From assembly GCF_900111765.1 (NCBI RefSeq), contig NZ_FOIB01000001.1, positions 1,426,001 to 1,490,000 on the forward strand: a DNA stretch of 64,000 bases. Reading direction: 5' to 3'. A program made the position numbers and the translations under genes. Positions 28,416-40,847 of this stretch are shown here, piece by piece. The notes beneath the pieces were generated by a model. It saw nothing but the letters and a program-made list of their open reading frames with translations, had not been told where the DNA came from and did no database searches. The DNA comes from Myxococcus fulvus (lineage in GTDB: Bacteria; Myxococcota; Myxococcia; Myxococcales; Myxococcaceae). The first letter of the stretch is position 1. Each line of letters starts with the position of its first letter.

Positions 28416-28730
28416 ATGAGCGACGCCCGGCTGGAACAGTTCAAGAAGATGGTGGCCGACTTCCCCGACTCCCCCATGAGCCACTTCTCCCTCGGCAAGC
28501 TGTACCTGGAGCGCAAGCAGTACGCCGAGGCCGCCGCCGCCCTGGAACAGGCGGTGCGGCTGGATGGGACCTACGCGGCCGCCATGGTCTCCCTGGGGGA
28601 CGCGCTGTCGGGCGCCGGGCAGTCCGAGCGCGCCCGCGAGGTGCTCACCCGCGCCAGGGAGCACGCCCTGGCCCAGGGACACCCGGGGCTGGCCGAGGAG
28701 ATCGACGAGCGCATCTCCGACCTGGGCTGA
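28416..28730 (+). CDS. Small TPR protein
   Basis: 104 residues from the ATG at 28416, with AAGGG upstream. It is made of about two and a half TPR helical hairpins (SHFSLGKLYLERKQYAEAAA, AAMVSLGDALSGAGQSERAR) and a last helix ending ERISDLG. There is no signal peptide, so it is cytoplasmic. It is probably a protein-protein adaptor with unknown partner. It shares a 60-bp divergent promoter region with rsfS and is convergent with the outer-membrane protein gene 10 bp downstream. Confidence 0.85.
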   Translation: MSDARLEQFKKMVADFPDSPMSHFSLGKLYLERKQYAEAAAALEQAVRLDGTYAAAMVSLGDALSGAGQSERAREVLTRAREHALAQGHPGLAEEIDERISDLG

Positions 28731-28740
28731 ACCCGCGCCT

Positions 28741-29805
28741 TCAGTCGCGCCAGGTGACGCCCACGCCGAACACCTGGCGGGAGTAGCGCAGGTCGTTGCG
28801 CGGCAGCCGCGTGCTCCACAGTCCCCAGGACAGCTCCAGGTCCACGCGCTCCGAGACGGGGCGCGACAGCTTCAGGGACAGGGAGTTCTGCCCCTCGTCC
28901 TCCTCCACGAGGATGATCTCCGGCGACAGGTAGATGCCGTCCGGGTAGCGCGTCACGCCCAGCGAGCCCTGCGCCAGCAGCGTCATCCGCCAGGGCAGCC
29001 GCACCCCGGCGTTCGCGGAGACCCGGTGGCGCAGCACCGTCTCCCCGTAGCTGTTGGAGGAGACCTCCTGGTACGTGTAGCGCAGCCCCAGGGTCAGCGG
29101 CCCCTTGTAGTTGTAGCCGACGCCCGCGGTGAGGGCGCCGTCCTCGCGCCGCCCCGGGGAGCTCTCCACGCCCGGCCGCGGACGCGCCAGCGGTCCATAG
29201 CGGCGCGCGCCCCAGTCGCCGAAGACGGACAGGCTGTGGCGCCGGTCGAAGCGGTAGCGCCCCAGCACGCCCAGCTCCAGCCCGCCGAAGTTCGCCGTGG
29301 GGTCCGGCCGGTAGACGAACCTGCGCGCGCCGGCGCGCACCCGCAGCGCCAGCCGCACGTCCGGGGCGTACTCCGCGAAGGCGCTCGCGCCCAAATCCGA
29401 GTACGCGCGGGTGCCGCCCCGCCGGTCCTTCACGTGCCCCTCCGCGCCCAGGCCGAACTCCGTGCCCAGCGCCAGCGAGGCCTCGAGCGCGCCCGCCTGG
29501 ATGAGCGTGTCCTCGTCGGAGAAGCCCGCGTACTTGCGTGCCCCCAGCTCGTAGCGGCCGACGAGCTGCGTGCGCTCGAACGTCCCCTTCCCCTCGGCCG
29601 AGCCCAGCACGCTCAGCGCCGGGTCCACTCCGGGCGAAGGCGTGCCGCCGTCGGTGAAGTCGCGCGGGGCGTTGGTGTCCGCCAGGAGCCTCAGGGTGCC
29701 CTTGAGCGCGCCCTCCCACTCGGCCGCGGACGCGGGGCGAGCGGTGGCGAGCACCAGGAACACCAGGAGGGTAGGGCGGACGCGGGACACGACGCGGGGC
29801 ACCAT
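28741..29805 (-). CDS. Outer-membrane beta-barrel protein
   Basis: 354 residues from the ATG at 29805 (MVPRVVSRV), giving a signal peptide that ends ARPASA. The mature part is a series of amphipathic strands about ten residues long with alternating aromatic and polar residues (VGRYELGARKYAGF, VLGRYRFDRRHSLSVFGDW, LTLGLRYTYQEVSS, FGVGVTWRD). It ends in an aromatic-containing strand suited to BAM recognition. I count at least 14 such strands. No family name can be assigned. It shares a 99-bp divergent region with the lipoprotein gene at 29905. Confidence 0.75.
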   Translation of the reverse strand: MVPRVVSRVRPTLLVFLVLATARPASAAEWEGALKGTLRLLADTNAPRDFTDGGTPSPGVDPALSVLGSAEGKGTFERTQLVGRYELGARKYAGFSDEDTLIQAGALEASLALGTEFGLGAEGHVKDRRGGTRAYSDLGASAFAEYAPDVRLALRVRAGARRFVYRPDPTANFGGLELGVLGRYRFDRRHSLSVFGDWGARRYGPLARPRPGVESSPGRREDGALTAGVGYNYKGPLTLGLRYTYQEVSSNSYGETVLRHRVSANAGVRLPWRMTLLAQGSLGVTRYPDGIYLSPEIILVEEDEGQNSLSLKLSRPVSERVDLELSWGLWSTRLPRNDLRYSRQVFGVGVTWRD

Positions 29806-29904
29806 ACCCGGCCTCGTGCCTGCACGCCCCACTCGCGGGAGGACGGGCCCGGCCGGTTGGCTGGCGACGGTGACGACACGGCCCGCGCCCGGTACATTGC
29901 TGGA

Positions 29905-30444
29905 ATGCGCCCTGCCTCACTTCTCGCCGCGGCGGTCGGCCTCGGGCTGGCCGCCTGCGCCCAGTCGACGTTCATCACCGAGGTGAGGGGCGAGACGACC
30001 GTGCCAGCGAGCCTGCCGGGCGGCAGCACCGAGCTCAACGCCTTCCCCCCCATCAGCAGCTTCGCGGGGATGGACTTCGACCAGAACCAGGACTTCAAGA
30101 ACCAGGGGCTCTCCAAGAGCGAGGCCACCTCCGTCCACGTCGACTCGCTCTCGCTCCAGATTCTCAGCCCCAACGACGTGGACTTCACCTTCCTGGACAA
30201 CGTGGAGTTCTTCGTCCGCGCGGGGGACCGCGAGTCGCGCATCGCGTGGAAGAATGACCTGTCCCGCAGCAGCCCGCGCGCGCCCAACCCCACGCTGCGG
30301 CTGGACCTGGCGGACGTGGAGCTGCAGCCCTTCGTCGCCGCGCCCACCATGAGCATCATCATCCGCGGCAAGGGCCGGACGCCCGAGCGCGAGGTGCGGC
30401 TGCGCGCGGTGGTGAAGCTGGAGGTCGAGTCCGGGCTGCTCTAG
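29905..30444 (+). CDS. Lipoprotein of unknown function
   Basis: 179 residues from the ATG at 29905, with the lipobox LAAC (LLAAAVGLGLAACAQ). The rest is predicted beta-rich with regularly spaced strands (SVHVDSLSLQILSPND, NVEFFVRAGDRESRIAW, PTMSIIIRGKGRTPEREV), suggesting a periplasmic beta-sandwich. Similar small lipoproteins are frequent in myxobacteria, but I know no function. It is divergent from the beta-barrel gene, with which it might act. Its stop is 10 bp from the convergent coiled-coil gene. Confidence 0.8.
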   Translation: MRPASLLAAAVGLGLAACAQSTFITEVRGETTVPASLPGGSTELNAFPPISSFAGMDFDQNQDFKNQGLSKSEATSVHVDSLSLQILSPNDVDFTFLDNVEFFVRAGDRESRIAWKNDLSRSSPRAPNPTLRLDLADVELQPFVAAPTMSIIIRGKGRTPEREVRLRAVVKLEVESGLL

Positions 30445-30454
30445 CCCGAGGGCC

Positions 30455-31516
30455 CTACTTCGTCAGCTCCTGCGCGCGGCGCTCCAGCGCGCCCGCCCGT
30501 CCATCCAGCTCCCCGGCCAGGGCCTCCAGGCGCTTGGCCTCGGCCTCCATGGCCGTCAGGTCCACTGGCCCTCCGGCGGCCAGGTCCTGGGCGCGCACGC
30601 CGTCCACCAGGGGGCGGCGGTCCGTGGCGCGGGCGGACATGGGCTCGGGGCGACCAGGGGTGGGCGTTCCGGGGACGGGGTCCGGCCCGCTCGTGGGGCC
30701 ACCGGGGTTGCCCGACATGGGCGGCGCGTCGCTATCGCCGCTGGCCTCGCCCTGGAACAGGCCGCCGCCGCGGTCGCTGGGCTCCACCCGCAGGCTCCGG
30801 TCCGAGCTCATCCGGAGCCGCAGCCGCCGGTCCTGCTCGTCGAACATCGACTCCTCGCCGAGGAAGTCGCTCATCCGGCGGTCCAGGTCGCGCTCCTCGC
30901 GCGCCTCCGTGATTCGCGCGCGCATCAGCTTGAGCCGCTCGCGCACCTTGTCCTCGGCGTCACGCAGGGTGTCCGCCTGCTCCAGCAGGTCCTCCGGGTC
31001 GTCGCCGCCCGTCGTCGTCCGGTCCAGCGTGGGCACCTTGGAGGCCGGCAGCGCCAGTCGCACCGCGTCGCGCTCCGTGCGCGTGGTGCGCATCACCTCC
31101 AGCAGCGTGGCGCGTTGGGCGCGGTCCGCCGTCTTGTCCCAGGCCGTCATCAGCCGCGCGAGCTCGTCCGACAGCGCCTGGTGCAGCGCCACGTGCGCGC
31201 GCTCCGACTCGCCCTCTGCCGTGGACACCGCCTGCGCCAGCTGCGTGAGCGAGCCGCTCAGCTCCTGCGAGCGCCTCAGCGCCGTCTCCAGCTCCGTGCC
31301 CGTGGTCAGCCGCCCCTGGGCACGGGCCTTGAGCGTCTCGATGCGCTCGGCCACGCCCTGCAACTCGTCCCGCAGCGTCTGCTGCTGGGTCCTCAGCGCC
31401 CGGGCCTCCGTCCTCGCCACCTGCGCCCGCGCGCGCGCCGCCTCCAGGCCGGACGCGGCCCAGGAGGGCACGCCCACCAGCAGGCACAACGCGAGGACGA
31501 GGGAGCGGGGGTTCAT
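30455..31516 (-). CDS. Exported coiled-coil protein
   Basis: 353 residues from the ATG at 31516. The signal peptide MNPRSLVLALCLLVGVPSWA is followed by long heptad-rich helices (about 25-120 and 165-225, e.g. TLRDELQGVAERIETLKARA). A Gly/Pro/Asp-rich linker spans about 255-300, and a short terminal helix ends ELTK. No enzymatic motif is present. It is presumably a periplasmic structural or adaptor protein. It is the first gene downstream of the sigma-54 regulator at 31691, separated by 174 bp. Confidence 0.75.
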   Translation of the reverse strand: MNPRSLVLALCLLVGVPSWAASGLEAARARAQVARTEARALRTQQQTLRDELQGVAERIETLKARAQGRLTTGTELETALRRSQELSGSLTQLAQAVSTAEGESERAHVALHQALSDELARLMTAWDKTADRAQRATLLEVMRTTRTERDAVRLALPASKVPTLDRTTTGGDDPEDLLEQADTLRDAEDKVRERLKLMRARITEAREERDLDRRMSDFLGEESMFDEQDRRLRLRMSSDRSLRVEPSDRGGGLFQGEASGDSDAPPMSGNPGGPTSGPDPVPGTPTPGRPEPMSARATDRRPLVDGVRAQDLAAGGPVDLTAMEAEAKRLEALAGELDGRAGALERRAQELTK

Positions 31517-31690
31517 CAACAGGCCCCCATGAGCAAGGCGGATGCCAGCCCCACGTCGCCCCCGCGTCCCGGACCCGCGCGAAAAGCGCTGGGATTCCAG
31601 GCGTCTGGGCGCGCCAGGTGGGACGGGGTGGGGAGGGGGGACCGGTGGAAAGTCATGGGGCACGGGCCAGGGGTCACGGATTTCCGAGGA

Positions 31691-33097
<1,407 letters not shown>

Positions 33098-33257
33098 GCG
33101 GGTGCTTGCCCTCGAGTCCTCATGCCAGCGGGGCCGGCCGCCCCGGGTGCGTCCGCATGAGAGCACACCCGGGCCGAACCCTACACCGCCCCGGGCAGGC
33201 CGGCCGCTTCCAGAAGGCGCTGGCGTGTGAGGGCCCGCCGGGGATACGTGGTCGCGC

Positions 33258-33833
33258 ATGGAATCCCAGAACGCCCACGCCCTGCGGGAGCTCCTGTCGC
33301 GCCACGTCCCCGGGGACGACAAGGAGCGCCAGGACCTGGAGCGGATGCGCCACCACGCGGCCACGCTCGCCTCGCCCTTCTCCCGCGCCCAGGCCACGGC
33401 CCACTTCACCGGCAGCGCCGTGGTGGTGGACCCCCGGGGCGAGCGCGTGGTGATGGTGCTGCACGGCAAGCTCCACCGGTGGCTGCAGCCGGGCGGACAC
33501 GCGGACCCGACGGACGGCGGAGACATGGAGGCCACCGCGCTGCGCGAGGCGCGCGAGGAGACCGGGTGTCGCGTGGTGCTCCACCCCACCGCGCCCCGCC
33601 CGCTGGACGTGGACGTCCACACCATCCCCGCGCGCCGCGACGAGCCCGAGCACCACCACCTGGACGTGCGCTACCTCGTCGTGGCCGAGGACCCGGAGTC
33701 GCTCGCGCACGACCCCAACGAGTCCACCGGCGCGCAGTGGCTCACCTGGGACGAGGCGCTCGCCCGCGCGGACGAGGCGCCGCTGCGTCGCATGCTGGAG
33801 AAGGCGCGCCACCAGGTGGCCCGCACGAAGTGA
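33258..33833 (+). CDS. Nudix hydrolase
   Basis: 191 residues. The Nudix box runs from [17 protein letters not shown] (about residues 92-108), matching G-x5-E-x7-R-E-x-x-E-E-x-G with all metal-binding Glu present. It is preceded by [11 protein letters not shown] and followed by a His-rich strand ([20 protein letters not shown]). It hydrolyses a nucleoside diphosphate linked to another group; the substrate cannot be read from sequence. The N-terminal helical 45 residues resemble other stand-alone Nudix proteins. It is divergent from the sigma-54 regulator with 160 bp between. Confidence 0.92.
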   Translation: MESQNAHALRELLSRHVPGDDKERQDLERMRHHAATLASPFSRAQATAHFTGSAVVVDPRGERVVMVLHGKLHRWLQPGGHADPTDGGDMEATALREAREETGCRVVLHPTAPRPLDVDVHTIPARRDEPEHHHLDVRYLVVAEDPESLAHDPNESTGAQWLTWDEALARADEAPLRRMLEKARHQVARTK

Positions 33834-34058
33834 GCGCGGGCGGAGGTCCCCGTCGGTCGGCGAGACAGGTCCGCTGTGGGGCGCGCGACGGCTCCAGATG
33901 CCCCCGGCTGAAATCTGAAACAAGGCGGTGAGAAAAGCGTCGGGCGACGACAGTCGCGTGGCCCCGTGGAGGTGCTGTCACCACTATGGGGCCGCCCTGG
34001 CGGGTGAGGGGGGCCATGTCGGTCTGGAACCCGCCGGGTGCAGGAGCCTCGTGCCGCC

Positions 34059-34835
34059 ATGTCGTCTTCCGAGCAGGAAGTGCGCAGCCTCACGTCTCGT
34101 GTGCCCGTGCGTCGCTATGGGCCTCCGCCGCTGAGCCCGTCGGCGCATCCCCGCTGGCTGGAGTCCATGCTGGAGTCGACCCGCCGTGACTGGGACGCGG
34201 CGTGCTGGCCGCCGCTGTTCCGCGACACCGCCGAGGGACGGCGCCCGCCGCTGGTGTACTGGCGCCGCGTGCTGTCGCAGTTCTTCCTCATCGTCGAGTC
34301 CTTCCCCAAGTACATGGCCCTGTCGCTGGCCAAGACGACGTACGGCCGCGCCGAGGGGGACGCGAGCATCCGCCGCTGGCTCCTGCAGAACCTGGCCGTG
34401 GAGGCGCGGCACGCGGAGTGGTTCATCGACTGGGTGCGCGCGCTGGGCCTGGAGCCGGAGGCGCTCTTCCACGTGCGGCCGCTGCCGGAGCTCCAGGCGC
34501 TGCACGCGCACCTGCGCGACACCTGCGCCCGGGGCACGCTGGCGGAGGGCATCGCCGCGTCCAACTGGGCCATCGAGGGAATCACCGGCGTGTGGACGCG
34601 CGACGTGGTGGAGCCCTTCCGCGCCTATGCCGCGGACGGCGCGCGCATCGACGCCAGCGCGATGATGTGGCTCAAGGCGCACGCCCGCTATGACGACCTG
34701 CACCCGGTGGAGGCGCTCGAAATCCTCAAGCTCTGCACGGACCCCACCGGGGACGAGCCCGCCCGGGTGCTCGACGCCACGCGCAAGTCCCTGCGCCTGT
34801 ATACCTCCGCCATCCGCGCCTGCTGTGTGGATTGA
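34059..34835 (+). CDS. TenA/haem-oxygenase-fold, putative iron-containing redox enzyme
   Basis: 258 residues from the ATG at 34059. It is all-helical, with E80 in FLIVESFPKYM, an E-x-x-H pair in LAVEARHAEWFIDW (E115, H118) and a C-terminal AHARYDDLHPVEALEIL. Pairing of such acidic and His residues on separate helices is the pattern of the haem-oxygenase-like di-iron proteins (CADD, UndA, PqqC/TenA relatives). The exact reaction is unknown. Either a cofactor-independent TenA-like or a di-iron oxidase is possible. It is a single gene, followed by a good terminator. Confidence 0.75.
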   Translation: MSSSEQEVRSLTSRVPVRRYGPPPLSPSAHPRWLESMLESTRRDWDAACWPPLFRDTAEGRRPPLVYWRRVLSQFFLIVESFPKYMALSLAKTTYGRAEGDASIRRWLLQNLAVEARHAEWFIDWVRALGLEPEALFHVRPLPELQALHAHLRDTCARGTLAEGIAASNWAIEGITGVWTRDVVEPFRAYAADGARIDASAMMWLKAHARYDDLHPVEALEILKLCTDPTGDEPARVLDATRKSLRLYTSAIRACCVD

Positions 34836-34864
34836 GGCCCCAGTCGCCGCGTCTGTCTTCTTGC

Positions 34865-34890
34865 TCAACCTTTCCGGGGGAGGTTGATTT
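34865..34890 (+). terminator. Terminator after the TenA-fold gene
   Basis: TCAACCT (34865-34871) and AGGTTGA (34881-34887) form a 7-bp stem with a 9-nt loop, followed by TTT, 30 nt after the stop. Confidence 0.6.
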
Positions 34891-35065
34891 CCCGATTGTG
34901 TATGCCTTTCGACGAGCGCCCGGCTGACGGGAGTGCAATGTCTGGAACCGGGCGTGCGCCGCTCGCTTTCGTCCCGATGACGTGCGGAGAATGGGGCCGT
35001 TCGCCATCCCTCCATTCCTGGACTCACCGCGTCCCAAGGCCGGAGGCGCGGGAAGGCAAGCCCGC

Positions 35066-36839
35066 ATGAGCATCGAAGATTCGTTGATTCGCGAGTATCG
35101 CTGGCGCGCGCTCAGGGTGTTCATGTCCTGGGTGGTCCCCGCGGCGCCCATCGCGGCGTACCTCAACGGCATGTCCATGGGCGTCGCCGGGTGGGAGGGC
35201 GTGAGGGCGGTGGCGTGGGTGCTGCCGCCCATCCTGGTGGGGCTGGGGATGCTCTACCCCGCGCTGCTGATGCGGTGGATGGTGGGCAACGCGCTGCGCG
35301 CGCGCGCGGGCGACACGCCGGGCGAGCGGCTGGAGCGCATCCTGCGGCTGCCGTGGCGCGTGGCGGTGGGGACGTCGTGGGTGGGGTGGACGCTGGGGGG
35401 CTTCTGGTTCAGCCTCCACGTGTGCCTGACGTGGAACAAGGATTTGTCGCAGGTGGTGCTGGGGACCATCATCGGCGTGTGCTGTGGCGTGCTGCTGGGC
35501 TTTCCCATCAGCGTCTCGCTGGAGCGGATGTTGTTGCCGCTGGCGCTGGAGGAGCAGCGCAAGCACGCGACGGTGGCGCTCGCGGGCGGCGGCTTCTCAT
35601 GGCCCCGGCAGGCGTGGTTCCTGCCCTTCACCTTCGGCGGCTCCATCATCTCCGCGCTGGTGCTCAGCGGCTGCGTGGTGGTGGTGAAGCTGGAGGCCAT
35701 CCGGGACACGCTGGCGCTGGAGCTGGAGTCGGAGGGCGCGCGGCGCTCAGCGCGGATGTTGATGGAGCTGGGCGGGGTGCTGGCGGGGGAGCTGGCGTTC
35801 AGCCTGGCGTGGGTGGGAGGACTCCTGCTCCTGCCGGGCATCACCATGTGGATGCTGGCGCGCAGGCAGGCGCGGGCGGCGGGGGCGGTGGGGCAGGCGA
35901 TTGAATCCGTGGCGGCGGGGCGCGTGGTGGCGCCCGCGTGGGTGTCCACGGACGAGATGGGGGATTTGGCCGAAGGCATGAACGCGGTGTTGGCCAGGCT
36001 GCGTCAGCTGCCCCTGACGCTGCAGGCCTCGGCGGCGCGGCTGGGGGAGGCGGGCGGGCACCTGCGCGCGGCGAACGACGCGCAGCAGCAGAGCCTGTCG
36101 AAGCAGTCGGCCGCGCTGCACCAGGCGCAGGTGACGTCGGAGGAGATACGGCGCACCTCGAGCATGGCGGCGGACCGGGCGGAGGCGGTGCTCCAGGTGG
36201 CCCGGCGCGCGGAGGCGCTGGGGCTGCAGGGCGAGGCGGCGGTGGAGAAGAGCGTGGCGGGGCTGGCGGACATCCGCGGCGCGGTGGACGGCATCCAGCA
36301 GCGGCTGGACAAGCTGGCCCGGAGCGCCTCGCTGATTGGCGACATCACGGAGACGGTGAAGGATTTGGCCGCCCAGTCGCACCTGCTCGCGGTGAACGCG
36401 GCCATCGAGGCGGCGCGCTCGGGGGAGCAGGGCAAGGGCTTCGCCGTGGTGGCCCGCGAGGTGCGGGCGCTGGCGGACCAGTCGCTGCAGTCCACGCAGC
36501 GCATCCGCGACGTGCTCCAGGACGTCAGCGTGGGCATCCAGGACGCGGCCCGCATGGGCGAGCAGGGCGTGCGCACCATCGGCACGGGGCTGGACCAGAT
36601 GCGGGCGTCGGGGGACTCGCTGCGGGCCTTGTCGCTGATGTCGCAGGAGAACTCGGCCGCGGCCCGTCAGATTGCCGCCGCCGTGACGCAGCAGAACGCG
36701 GGCATCTCGCAGATCTCCATCGCCATCTCGGACCTGTCGCAAATCATGGATGCGACGATGAAGCGGCTGGAGTCCACGCAGGAGGCCACGAGCACGCTCG
36801 CGCAGGTGTCCGGCGAGGTGGGGCGGATGGCGCGTCAGT

Positions 36840-36856
<17 letters not shown>
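35066..36856 (+). CDS. Methyl-accepting chemotaxis protein with multi-helix membrane domain
   Basis: 596 residues from the ATG at 35066. Instead of two helices around a periplasmic ligand domain, residues 1-270 hold about six hydrophobic helices (e.g. VMSWVVPAAPIAAYL-like, VVLGTIIGVCCGVLLGFPIS, FGGSIISALVLSGCVVVV, LLLLPGITMWML). A HAMP-like stretch follows (275-330), then the cytoplasmic signalling rod. The hairpin tip is LLAVNAAIEAARSGEQGKGF with REVRALAD. It should control a CheA-type kinase. The stimulus is probably sensed within the membrane. Its last 17 bp overlap the end of the convergent kinase gene. Confidence 0.9.
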
Positions 36857-38312
<1,456 letters not shown>

Positions 38313-38382
38313 GCGTGGGCCGGACTCTAGCCGAGCCCTGCTTCGAGGGTCCTTGCTCCTCTGCTAGAAGTCGGGGCACCGC

Positions 38383-40779
38383 ATGTCCTCTCCTCTTCCG
38401 ACCCGCGCGCGCGAGGGCCTCTTCATCCTGGGGGCCTCTGTCCTCGGGACGCTGCTGTTCTTCCATCGGCTGCTCGCCTCGGGGGGCGTGTTCTGCGAGC
38501 GGGACATGCTGCGCGTGTACGCCCCGACGCGGGAGTACTGGGCGACGTGCGTGAGCCAGGGCGCGTGGCCGAGCTGGTACCCCTTCAACGCGCTGGGCCA
38601 GCCCTTCGCGGGCGCCACCGTCACGGGCGCGTTCCACCCGGCCAACGTGCTGATGCTGCTGTTCGACGGTCCGGTGGCCCTCACGGTGATGGTGCTCGCG
38701 TGCTATCCGCTGGCGGCCACGGGCACGTACCTGTTCCTGCGGGCGCGGCGAGCGGGCATCGAGGCCTCCGTGCTGGGCGCGCTCGCCTTCACGCTGAGCG
38801 GCTATCTGGTCAGCCTCACCAGCAACCTGCTGTACCTCCAGGCCGCGGCCATGCTGCCGTGGCTCCTGCTGTTCTCGGACGCGGTGCTGACGCGGGCCTC
38901 GCGGGCGGCGGCGGGCGCGCTGGGCGTGACGTTGGCGCTGGTGCTGCTCGCCGGAGACCCGCAGGGCTTCACGGTGGGCGGCGCCACGGTGGCGCTGGTG
39001 GTGCTCCTGGGCCCGCTCGGGGAGGGCGTGTCCCGACGCCGCGCGGTGTTGGTGGCGGCAGCGGGGCTGCTGCTCGCGGTGGTGGTGTCCACGGCGCAGC
39101 TGTGGGCCTCCGCGTCGGTGTTGCCAGAGACCTTCGCGCAGCGGCGAACCGCGGAGGCCGCGCAGCTGTGGTCCGTGCATCCGCTGCGCGTGCTGGACCT
39201 GGTGGTGGGAAATGTCCTCGCGCTGGAGCCGCCGCTCCGGGGCGCGGTGGCCCAGGGATTGTTGGGCCTGGGGACGACGGACTTCTGGGCGCGCTCGCTC
39301 TACGTGGGGGTGCCGGTGTTGTTCCTGGCGGGCGTGGCGGCGTGGGCGCGGCGTCGGGAGCGCTGGGTGCAGTTGGCGCTCGGGTTCGTCGGAGTGGCGG
39401 GCCTGCTGATGCTCGGCCGGCACACGCCGCTCTATGGGTGGGTCTACGAGCTGCTGCCGCCCTGGAGGGCCTTCCGCTACCCGGAGAAGCTCACCGTCCA
39501 CGTCGCGTTCTGGCTGGCGGTGCTGGCCGCGTGGGGCGCGGACGCGCTGCTGGAGCGCACGCGGGACGAGCGTCGACGCACGGCGTGGGGGCTGCTGGGC
39601 ACGGGCGTGGGCGTGTTGCTCCTGGCCATGACGGGGATGGGGCTGGGGCTGGTGGAGTCCTTGCGCGGGCTCTACTCGGGGCCCGCGGAGGTGTGGCGGG
39701 AGGTGGCGCGACAGCTGGGGGAGCGGCTCACGGTGGAGGCGGCGTGCGTGGCCGTCAGCTGCATCGCCATGGGCGGCGTGGCCCTGTTGCGCATCCCCTC
39801 GCGGCGGGTGGGCGTGGCATGGGTGGCGCTGCTGTCCGTCGACCTCGGGCGCGCCACGGAGCCCGCGTATGTCTCCTGTGAGCGGGGCCTGCTCGAGGCG
39901 CCGCCGCCGTTCGTCGAGACGCTCCAACAGCGCGTGGGAGCGCCGTTGCAGGGACGGGCACGGGTCTTCACGGCCTCCGGCATCTCGCTGCCGGAGACGA
40001 TGGAGGGGCTCACTCCGGACGAGACGCAGGTGGCGGGCGCGCGCGTGGTGCTGGCGGCGGACTCGGCCGCGTCCTGGGGCGTGGAGAGCGCGAACTGGTA
40101 TCTGCCCGCGCTGTCCGCCCGCGTGGCGGACCTGCTCAAGGACCCGCAGGCGTGGTGGAACCGCTTCGGGCCGCTCGCGGGCGTCGGATACTTCGTCGCC
40201 GACGAGCAACAGGTGAAGGCCCGGGGGCTTCAGAGCACCGTGGTCGCCACGAGCGAGCCGTTCCGCGTGGCGCTGCTCGCGCACCCGCGCCCCTCGTCGC
40301 GGGTGTACCTCGCCGCGCCTCGCTGCGTGGCGAGCGCCGAGGAGGGACTGGCGCTGCTTTCCTCTCCGGGCTTCGTTCCCGGACAGCAGGCCGTGGTGGA
40401 GTGCCTCGCGCCGTTGCCCACGCCGCCCGCGGGTGAGCCACTGGGGCAGGCCACGCTCGAGCGGTACGGCGTGGACGAGGTGGAGGTGACGGTGGTGGCG
40501 AAGCACCCGGCGGTCCTGGTGCTGTCGGATGCGTACTTCTCCGGCTGGAGCGCCACCGTGGACGACGTGCCGACGGAGGTCCTCGTCGCCAATCACGCCC
40601 TGCGGGCGGTGGCCGTCCCGCCGGGTGCCCACCGCGTGGTGTGGCGCTACTCGCCTCCGGGCGAGGGCGCCTCGATGGCGGTGAGCGGCCTGGGGCTCCT
40701 CGTGTGCCTGCTGCTCATGGTTCCCTGGCCGCGCCGCGCCCGGCGAGAGGATGCGACGAGCACCGCGGCGCCTGCGTAG
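38383..40779 (+). CDS. YfhO-like multipass membrane protein
   Basis: 798 residues with about 12 helices between residues 12 and 445 and a large C-terminal extracytoplasmic domain, ending with one more helix (about 765-785). DMLRVYAPTREYWATC after the first helix and WAPW-like stretches (GAWPSWYPFNALGQPF, PPWRAFRYPEKL) fit the GT-C fold proteins of the YfhO family. The final domain ends with the phrase PAVLVLSDAYFSGWSATVDD, which is typical of YfhO. These act in glycosylation of envelope polymers from lipid-linked sugars. It shares a 70-bp divergent region with the kinase gene at 38312. Confidence 0.82.
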   Translation: MSSPLPTRAREGLFILGASVLGTLLFFHRLLASGGVFCERDMLRVYAPTREYWATCVSQGAWPSWYPFNALGQPFAGATVTGAFHPANVLMLLFDGPVALTVMVLACYPLAATGTYLFLRARRAGIEASVLGALAFTLSGYLVSLTSNLLYLQAAAMLPWLLLFSDAVLTRASRAAAGALGVTLALVLLAGDPQGFTVGGATVALVVLLGPLGEGVSRRRAVLVAAAGLLLAVVVSTAQLWASASVLPETFAQRRTAEAAQLWSVHPLRVLDLVVGNVLALEPPLRGAVAQGLLGLGTTDFWARSLYVGVPVLFLAGVAAWARRRERWVQLALGFVGVAGLLMLGRHTPLYGWVYELLPPWRAFRYPEKLTVHVAFWLAVLAAWGADALLERTRDERRRTAWGLLGTGVGVLLLAMTGMGLGLVESLRGLYSGPAEVWREVARQLGERLTVEAACVAVSCIAMGGVALLRIPSRRVGVAWVALLSVDLGRATEPAYVSCERGLLEAPPPFVETLQQRVGAPLQGRARVFTASGISLPETMEGLTPDETQVAGARVVLAADSAASWGVESANWYLPALSARVADLLKDPQAWWNRFGPLAGVGYFVADEQQVKARGLQSTVVATSEPFRVALLAHPRPSSRVYLAAPRCVASAEEGLALLSSPGFVPGQQAVVECLAPLPTPPAGEPLGQATLERYGVDEVEVTVVAKHPAVLVLSDAYFSGWSATVDDVPTEVLVANHALRAVAVPPGAHRVVWRYSPPGEGASMAVSGLGLLVCLLLMVPWPRRARREDATSTAAPA

Positions 40780-40805
40780 ACCGTCGGTGCCCTCCTCCCC
40801 GCGGC

Positions 40806-40838
40806 GAGCACCCGGGAGTCCCGCGCTCCCGGGCGCTC
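40806..40838. terminator. Two-way terminator between YfhO-like and chitosanase genes
   Basis: GAGCACCCGGGAG and CTCCCGGGCGCTC form a stem of 8 + 4 bp with one mismatch and a 7-nt loop, between convergent stops at 40779 and 40848. Confidence 0.7.
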
Positions 40839-40847
40839 AGGCGCCCC

